Assembly: GCF_036711975.1 (NCBI RefSeq)
Contig: NC_091970.1
Location: 689,501-753,500, forward strand
Direction: 5' to 3'
Length of the DNA stretch: 64,000 nucleotides
From: Onthophagus taurus
Taxonomy: Eukaryota > Arthropoda > Insecta > Coleoptera > Scarabaeidae
A program made the translations under genes and the position numbers. The number at the start of each line of letters is the position of its first letter. The stretch's first letter is position 1. Shown here piece by piece: positions 60,101 through 64,000 of the stretch. The notes beneath the pieces are model-generated. The model did not search any database. It was not told where the DNA came from and was given only the letters and a program-made list of their open reading frames with translations.

Positions 60101-61195
60101 CGTTTGGCCTCCCGTACCCCCCTTATCGATGTGGAACCACGGACTGAGTCTATGTGAACCTGCAAAGCCCGATACTCCCCCCGCAAACGTAAGATTTTTG
60201 TTGCTAAAAGAACGGTTTTTTTAATTAAAGGTAGATATTAAACAAATTTTTTGCAGCCCGGAAATGTGTACAGCCCGAAAACATCACCCGTTAGTATTGT
60301 TTATTTGTCGTTTTCGTTTTCAGTTTTGTTTCTAATTGAGTTTAAGCTTTTTTTTCGATTTCTTTTTATTTTTCAAGATGTTTTCAATACATCTGCCCAT
60401 TTTTAACACTCCATCAAAGGCGATCACCACGTGGAGATCTATATTATCACCGATGCCAAATTTACAACCGGTTTATACATATCCTGGGATATCGTCTCCA
60501 CATCCGGCGGAAGTTCCTATGCCAAATAAACTTTTAGAGAAAGGTAAATTAAATTTAAAATAAATTGAGGTTATGTTTATAATTTTTAATTATTGCGATT
60601 AATTTTTTAACCATAATAATGATAATAAAACAGTTCAATTAACTGCTTTTTATGAATTAGCAGTGGAATTTTATCATTTATTATAATATAAAAGGTTATG
60701 TTCAAAAGTAAATTGAGGTTATTTTTAATTATTACGAGGTTGGCTACTAATTCTTAAAAAAAATCGTTTCAATTCAAGGGAATGATAATAATGATAATTG
60801 ATAACAAAACAGTTTAATTAACCACTTTTTATGAATTAGCAGTTACAATTTCATCATTTACTATATAAACGTTGTTTAAAAGTAAATTGAGGTTATGTTT
60901 ATAATTTTTAATTATTACGAGGTTGGCTGCCCTTTTTTTTAATTTTTCCATTTGACAGATTAGTAACGTAACCTAAAAAATTAAATTTCGTTAATTTTAG
61001 ATGATTCAAACGATTCCGGCGTAATTAATCAATCAAAATCAAATTCAGAAACGGATTCTTCGACGGAGAAGGAAAAACAAACCGGTAAGTGAGATAAATT
61101 TCGAAAATAATTAAGATTAAAAAGTTGAAATTGTTGAAGGTACAAAACCAAAGATACTTTCTACTGGTAAGAAGTCACAATTAAAGTTCGAATAA
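48185..61195 (+). CDS. Marf1: Meiosis regulator and mRNA stability factor 1 (MARF1/limkain b1)
   Basis: MARF1 is an RNA-binding nuclease-like protein that in mouse oocytes and flies silences target mRNAs and retroelements during meiosis. Twelve exons join in frame: 48185-49044, 50000-50097, 50153-50277, 51326-51826, 54440-54795, 54849-55263, 58567-59755, 60034-60188, 60257-60289, 60378-60543, 61001-61084, 61140-61195. They total 4038 bases, 1345 residues, ending KKSQLKFE. The NYN domain starts at LPPIGVFWDIENC (Asp82) with KNAADEKLRQSLRR and LISGDINFAGDLSDLR. An RRM begins YEILIENLPINCG and crosses into exon 2; a second RRM is in exon 4 (IELLITNLDPSLN to RRIIFSYVQ). LOTUS/OST-HTH domains follow from exon 5 (LPLYHLITLLQSRFNIKVSK) through exon 7, including two YYGFTKLIDL- or DYGFTKLIDL-type repeats. 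The tail is Pro/Ser-rich. Exon 9 is a 33 bp microexon. Start chosen at the first ATG after upstream stops. Confidence 0.92.
49190..49625. repeat. Three degenerate direct copies of a ~170 bp block (MARF1 intron 1)
   Basis: AATTTCTTGAAAGATC, GTGGAAATATCACCAATTAT and AGTATCCTCTTTTTAAT near 49201-49265 recur near 49551-49610, with a weaker copy (TTTCTTGGAATATGAGTATG, GTGCCCTCTTTCCAATG) at 49390-49445. Confidence 0.65.
50610..51110. repeat. Interspersed repeat G, two copies in MARF1 intron 3 (third at 59840-59990)
   Basis: The string CATGACGTTTCATAAAATTG, followed by GACAAATTGTTGTGAAGTTG and GTTACAATTG, occurs near 50625 and 51025 and again near 59850. Flanking sequence (CTACAACTACCTTAT near 50757 and 59808) is shared by the first and third copies. 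Confidence 0.7.
52190..54180. repeat. Degenerate tandem array, ~140-150 bp units in dimers (MARF1 intron 4)
   Basis: CCAATCAACTTTTT-type blocks recur about every 140-150 bp (for example near 53220, 53357, 53508, 53634 and 53778). Two unit types alternate: one with TTTTGACACACACCAATCAA and TTTTCTGGTATGTTTGAA, the other with ACGCCCACCAATCAACTTTT and CTTAGTATCTTTAAAA. The copies are far more diverged than in satellites A-D, so this array is older. Confidence 0.8.
54280..54331 (+). other. Intronic imperfect hairpin
   Basis: AACATTGATTGAGACCTCTT faces GGGAGATCTCTCAATGTT across a short AT-rich loop, forming about 20 base pairs with one bulge. It lies about 110 bases before MARF1 exon 5. It could be a small-RNA precursor or simply a MITE relic. 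Confidence 0.35.
55500..55710 (+). repeat. Solitary diverged monomer of satellite C
   Basis: ACCTCAAAAATGTTTCATTT, AGCCGTTTAGGAGAGAATTT, TAACCTCACTTTTAACA, CAGACGTCAAATTAAATCA and TATATAACCTCAAAA follow the same order as one satellite C unit at 37.1-40.9 kb. A second partial copy (CAGACGTCAAATTAAATC, GACCCGAAAATCTTAAAA) lies at 58395-58490. Confidence 0.65.
55919..56308. mobile_element. hAT-type MITE (390 bp) with perfect 8 bp target duplication
   Basis: Terminal inverted repeats of about 24 bp begin CAGAGCCCGGACAGTTTAGG and are perfect at both ends. The flanks are an exact 8 bp direct repeat GTAATAAT at 55911-55918 and 56309-56316. The CAG start and 8 bp duplication are diagnostic of hAT transposons; the internal 340 bp has no transposase. 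It is inserted in MARF1 intron 6. Confidence 0.85.
56442..56671. mobile_element. Tc1/mariner-type MITE (230 bp), TA target site
   Basis: The ends read GTGTCGTCGA and TCGACGACAC with TA immediately outside both. Inside each end is AAATTTACAGTTTCCTGTAA or its inverse, itself a small palindrome, so the inverted ends pair over about 45 bp with one mismatched patch. The size and TA duplication fit a mariner-like MITE. Confidence 0.75.
56711..57100 (+). mobile_element. Non-LTR retrotransposon fragment (end of reverse transcriptase ORF)
   Basis: An open stretch reads LSLQQRRVVSNLIFLFKLVN then GMLDIPYLMPELSFKVP. This is the pattern just after the reverse transcriptase domain in Jockey/CR1-like elements (an LexRR...LxFLxKLxNGxxDxPxLL motif). 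A stop follows, then frame-shifted remnants. Only the tail of the element is here, so it is a dead 5'-truncated copy. Confidence 0.6.
57115..58365. repeat. Satellite D, ~6.5 copies of a 190 bp unit arranged as 380 bp dimers (MARF1 intron 6)
   Basis: GCTTTGAGCTTT occurs at 57139, 57329, 57519, 57709, 57898, 58089 and 58278. Units alternate between CATTTTAAAGAGAAAGC and CATTCTAAAAAGGAAGC types, and between CCAACCCAAC and CCAACC(T/C)GAC types, giving a two-unit higher order. Each contains TCATTCCTTAATTTCAATAA and a TTTTAGGTTATACGAAAATG block. Confidence 0.9.
59840..59990. repeat. Interspersed repeat G, third copy (MARF1 intron 7)
   Basis: Matches the blocks at 50620-50700 and 51020-51080 through CATGACGTTTCATAAAATTG and GACAAATTGTTGTGAAGTTG. 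Confidence 0.7.
60600..60885 (+). repeat. Two decayed fragments of MARF1 exon 7 within intron 10
   Basis: ATAATGATAATAAAACAGTT and CTTTTTATGAATTAGCAG, then GGAATTTTATCATTTATT (60612-60685), and AAATCGTTTCAATTCAAGG with AATGATAATAATGATAA (60760-60870) match exon 7 at about 59465-59570 (the EIVSIQGDDNNDNKTVQLNA region). Both carry stops and frameshifts. A linking AAATTGAGGTTAT(G/T)TTTA block is repeated three times. Confidence 0.8.
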
Positions 61196-61900
61196 AAAAA
61201 AAAGTAATTTTTAATGTGTTCCTTTCAATTTTAATCACGTAATTAAAATAAATTTAAGTAAATAGCGTTTCCGCTCCTGCTCTATATGCGTTTTCATTAT
61301 AAAATTTTTTATCGAAAAGGCATATCGTAACACTACCGGAAATCGTTACAAAATCACTTATATTTAAGCATTCCAATAATGTTTCTGTGATTGTACGTAG
61401 TAATTTTTTACCAACTGTGGTTAATTTTTTATTGTTAAAAGTTTACTTAATCTTCGAGTCAAAGTATGATCTCTTTGTACCGCCGACAAGGTATTAAGTC
61501 TTTCTCTTTATTAGTGTTTTGATCAATTTGTTTTTGTTCTGATGAATGCATTTAAATGGTTACAAGTTAATATCAACAAAGTATGTGTGTTGAGAATAAT
61601 AAATGAAAACGGTAGATTTTATGTACGTCGCCCTGATTCACAAATCTTATCTAGCCAAGTCATATTAATTATATATATTTTTATATTTCACGTGACTATT
61701 AAGGCGATTAGTGTGTAAGAAATTAAATGTATAGTTTCGATGGAATGCAAAAGAAATTTATGTTATACGTGATTTTTCCCAATAAATTTTTACGTCTTTT
61801 CAAAAAAAAATAAATTAATATCCATTTTACGTATCTTAACCGAATCCTTTGGTCCTTTTCACACAAATCGGTTTCCAGATAAACGGTATGTGTGTGTTAA
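61196..61900. other. MARF1 3' UTR and spacer
   Basis: Follows the MARF1 stop. AATAAA strings occur overlapping the stop (GAATAAAAAA) and near 61790 (CCAATAAATTTT). No coding region recognised. Confidence 0.5.
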
Positions 61901-62880
61901 GGTAAGTTTCCACATGCATGGATTACTGGCCCCAATGAGGTGCATGTGAAAATAGCAAATGGAGGAAATAACAAAAATGGACACTTAAAGTACGCGAATT
62001 GATCTCTACTTGTAATAGTAACGCAGAGAAGAAAGCTGAGTTCTTGAACGACATGCAAAAATATTATACATATTGTCGAGACTTGGAGATGTTCCATCAA
62101 TACAGTTTTTAATTGGAAAAGGAGTAAATTTGACATGAATGCCTATGAGGCTATAAGCAATGGACTATTATTACCAATGAATGTTCAAATTTAACAATAC
62201 ACTCTAATCTCATGATATTTATTTTTAGATAAAGAAGTGGTCTAACATCAGAGACAGTCATTGCAAATCAATAAAAAATGTGGAAGCTGGAGCTGTTGTA
62301 ATAAGACTTACTGTGTATTATGATCAGCTATTTAAACAACATTATGTCTAGAAGAGACACGCATTCCAGAACACACGTTAAATTCAGAGGAAAATGATGA
62401 AGTTAATAACAGAGAAATGGTAACTGTCGTCTGTGTAGAGCCATCAAGTTTGAGAGAGATTAGAGAACTAATAAGTGAAAAGATGGCATTAATCAAGAAA
62501 CTTCCAGGATATAGTTCTTCTCAACATAACAACCCAATAGCTTAATCATCAAAATAAAAAAGAGATATTAGGCAAGCATCAATCAGCAAGTTACTGCAAA
62601 TTGTAAAACTGAATATTCATTTTGGAAAGCAACTAAATATCTTAAACGACCAGTAACACAAGTGCCTCCTATTGGAAACCACTTTTGCAAAGTATCTAGA
62701 AATAAGATTTCATCTTAATGAGTGAGCTGATGAATTGCTGAGTCTCATTCCCAGGACTTGCCTTGATGTGATCTCAAGTACATCCTCCTAAGGAAGTTAC
62801 TGAAGAAGTTGAGAAATAGATCTTGAAGCACCTCAAATCTATTACTAATCAAAGAAACTTGATATCATCTCATTCTAACT
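61900..62880 (+). mobile_element. Decayed Jockey-like LINE fragments, possibly rearranged
   Basis: One frame near 62420-62545 reads MVTVVCVEPSSLREIRELIS then EKMALIKKLPGYSS. Another near 62610-62720 reads FWKATKYLKRPVTQVPPIGN. Both resemble segments ahead of and inside the reverse transcriptase of Jockey elements, but with stops and frameshifts. Their order is the reverse of an intact element, suggesting two separate fragments. Weak assignment. Confidence 0.4.
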
Positions 62881-63478
62881 AGTTATTTTTAAATTAGATA
62901 AAATTGAGGTTGGTAGCCCTTCCTATCATTTCGATTTTTTTGACAGAAACGGTTTCTCGTCAAGTTTTAATTAATTTATTATTAATTATCTAATTATTAA
63001 GTATTTTATTATGTTTATTCTTCACGAATCGATCCTTTTTAGTTATAACTCGATGAGTAAATAGTTTTTATCAACATGAAATTCTTTTCTAAAATAATCT
63101 TGGGTTGAGATCAAAAGAAATTACCAAGATTATTGGTTTTATTAATATAATTATCACTTCAATTTTTTAGTTGAATAACAATTTAAATAATAAATTAATA
63201 ATTACATTAATATTTCCCTAAAAATTAGTTGTTTTTAAATTTCATAAAGTTGAGGTTGGTAGCCCTTCCTATCATTTCGATTTTTTTGACAGAAACGGTT
63301 TCTTGTCAAGTTTTAATTAATTTATTATTTATTATCTAATATTATGTTTATTCTTTACGAATCGATTCTTTTTAGTTACAACTCAGTAAGTAAATAGTTT
63401 TTATCGAATTGAAATTCGTTTTTAAAATAATCTTGGGTTGAGATCAAAAGAAATTACCAAGATTTTTGGTTTTATTAT
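62880..63478. repeat. Direct repeat pair, ~250-275 bp each, ~350 bp apart
   Basis: GTTGGTAGCCCTTCCTATCA, CGATTTTTTTGACAGAAACG, ATAATCTTGGGTTGAGATCA and AAAAGAAATTACCAAGAT occur at 62908-63145 and again at 63255-63470, with small indels. The second copy is interrupted at its end by the MITE at 63480. Confidence 0.85.
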
Positions 63479-63479
63479 A

Positions 63480-63849
63480 CTCCGTTTTTAAACCAGGAGG
63501 AGTATTTTAAATTTGTCACCAGATTGACCTTGCACGTGATTGGTTGAATGCGAGGAAGGTTCACACACAGGCAATTTTGAATTTGACGGTTAGGTTATTA
63601 ATCATTCGACAGTTTAATTTTATTTTATTTACTTTTGTAAAATTATATTTTAAAATAAATACACTCATAACTTCAATGTTAATTTGTATGTTTAGTGTTG
63701 ACGATAACAAACGAAAATAAACACAGTAATAAATAAATAAATAATTATTAATTTAAATTTACCGCCAAAATATCTAGTGATATTTTCTGGTGATTTTTGC
63801 CAGTGTAAATCTGACTTTCGCGTTTACTTCTCCTGGTTTAAAAACAGAG
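63480..63849. mobile_element. TIR-bounded MITE (370 bp), TA target site
   Basis: CTCCGTTTTTAAACCAGGAG at the left end faces CTCCTGGTTTAAAAACAGAG at the right end, with TA on both outer sides. One mismatch in 20 bp. No ORF inside. TA duplication and size suggest a Tc1/mariner-type MITE. Confidence 0.75.
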
Positions 63850-63851
63850 TA

Positions 63852-63960
63852 TAGTTCTAGTGCAAGTGTTAGTTCTAGTTTTAATTGTTATTCAGCGCTA
63901 AGTTGTATATTTTTAAGTTTCGGGTTTAGCCCTGTGTCTTCAGACGCTGAATGTTAGGTA
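63852..63960. repeat. Interspersed repeat F, copy 2
   Basis: Contains TTAGTTCTAGTTTTAATTG and TTCGGGTTTAGCC with GTCTTCAGAC, shared with 25505-25610 in different order. The window ends shortly after. Confidence 0.5.
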
Positions 63961-64000
63961 AGGTTAGTTTTGTTTACAAACATTAATTATACCATGAAGT

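Overview
This is AT-rich eukaryotic nuclear DNA. The genes are split by short and long introns and the non-coding space is filled with satellite arrays and small transposons. The protein set (insomniac/KCTD5, Gapdh, Utp14, MED1, Nup42, Regnase, MARF1) and the gene structures indicate an insect, most probably a beetle. The order is an inference; nothing in the window fixes the species.

Layout. 1-4055 is a ~289 bp satellite (A) inside an intron of MED1. 4095-12121 holds the last two MED1 coding exons, separated by an intron filled with a ~455 bp satellite (B). 13090-19655 is satellite B again in the opposite orientation. 20560-24440 is gene-poor, with one decayed gene-like stretch and a ~340 bp direct duplication. 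Minus-strand insomniac (24441-25259), Gapdh (27153-28207) and an intronless RpL19-type gene (29287-29949) follow, then plus-strand Utp14 (30670-32775). A Regnase/ZC3H12 gene (33023 or 36509 to 42765) has a ~180 bp higher-order satellite (C) in its last large intron. Nup42 (45043-46386) follows. MARF1 (48185-61195, 12 exons) fills most of the rest; its introns carry repeat arrays, two intact MITEs and a LINE fragment. The end holds decayed LINE pieces, a ~250 bp direct repeat and a third MITE.

Three neighbouring genes act on RNA. Regnase has a PIN/NYN nuclease and a CCCH finger, Nup42 is a CCCH nucleoporin of the mRNA export gate, and MARF1 combines NYN, RRM and LOTUS domains. The most unusual feature is around Nup42. 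Its 5' end (promoter, zinc-finger exon, intron 1, start of exon 2) has been tandemly multiplied upstream, each extra copy joined to a segment carrying the Regnase polyadenylation signal. Two extra copies are intact two-exon minigenes predicted to encode 66-residue single-zinc-finger proteins. The 3' end of Nup42 (the Gle1-binding tail) has separately been multiplied about five times downstream. Gene-fragment duplication near the source gene recurs for MARF1 exon 7 and for the insomniac leader. Insomniac and Regnase each contain a GC-AG intron.

All splice sites were joined by eye. They are supported by matching phases and by total lengths that fit the families: insomniac 211 aa, Gapdh 332 aa, Nup42 410 aa, MARF1 1345 aa.
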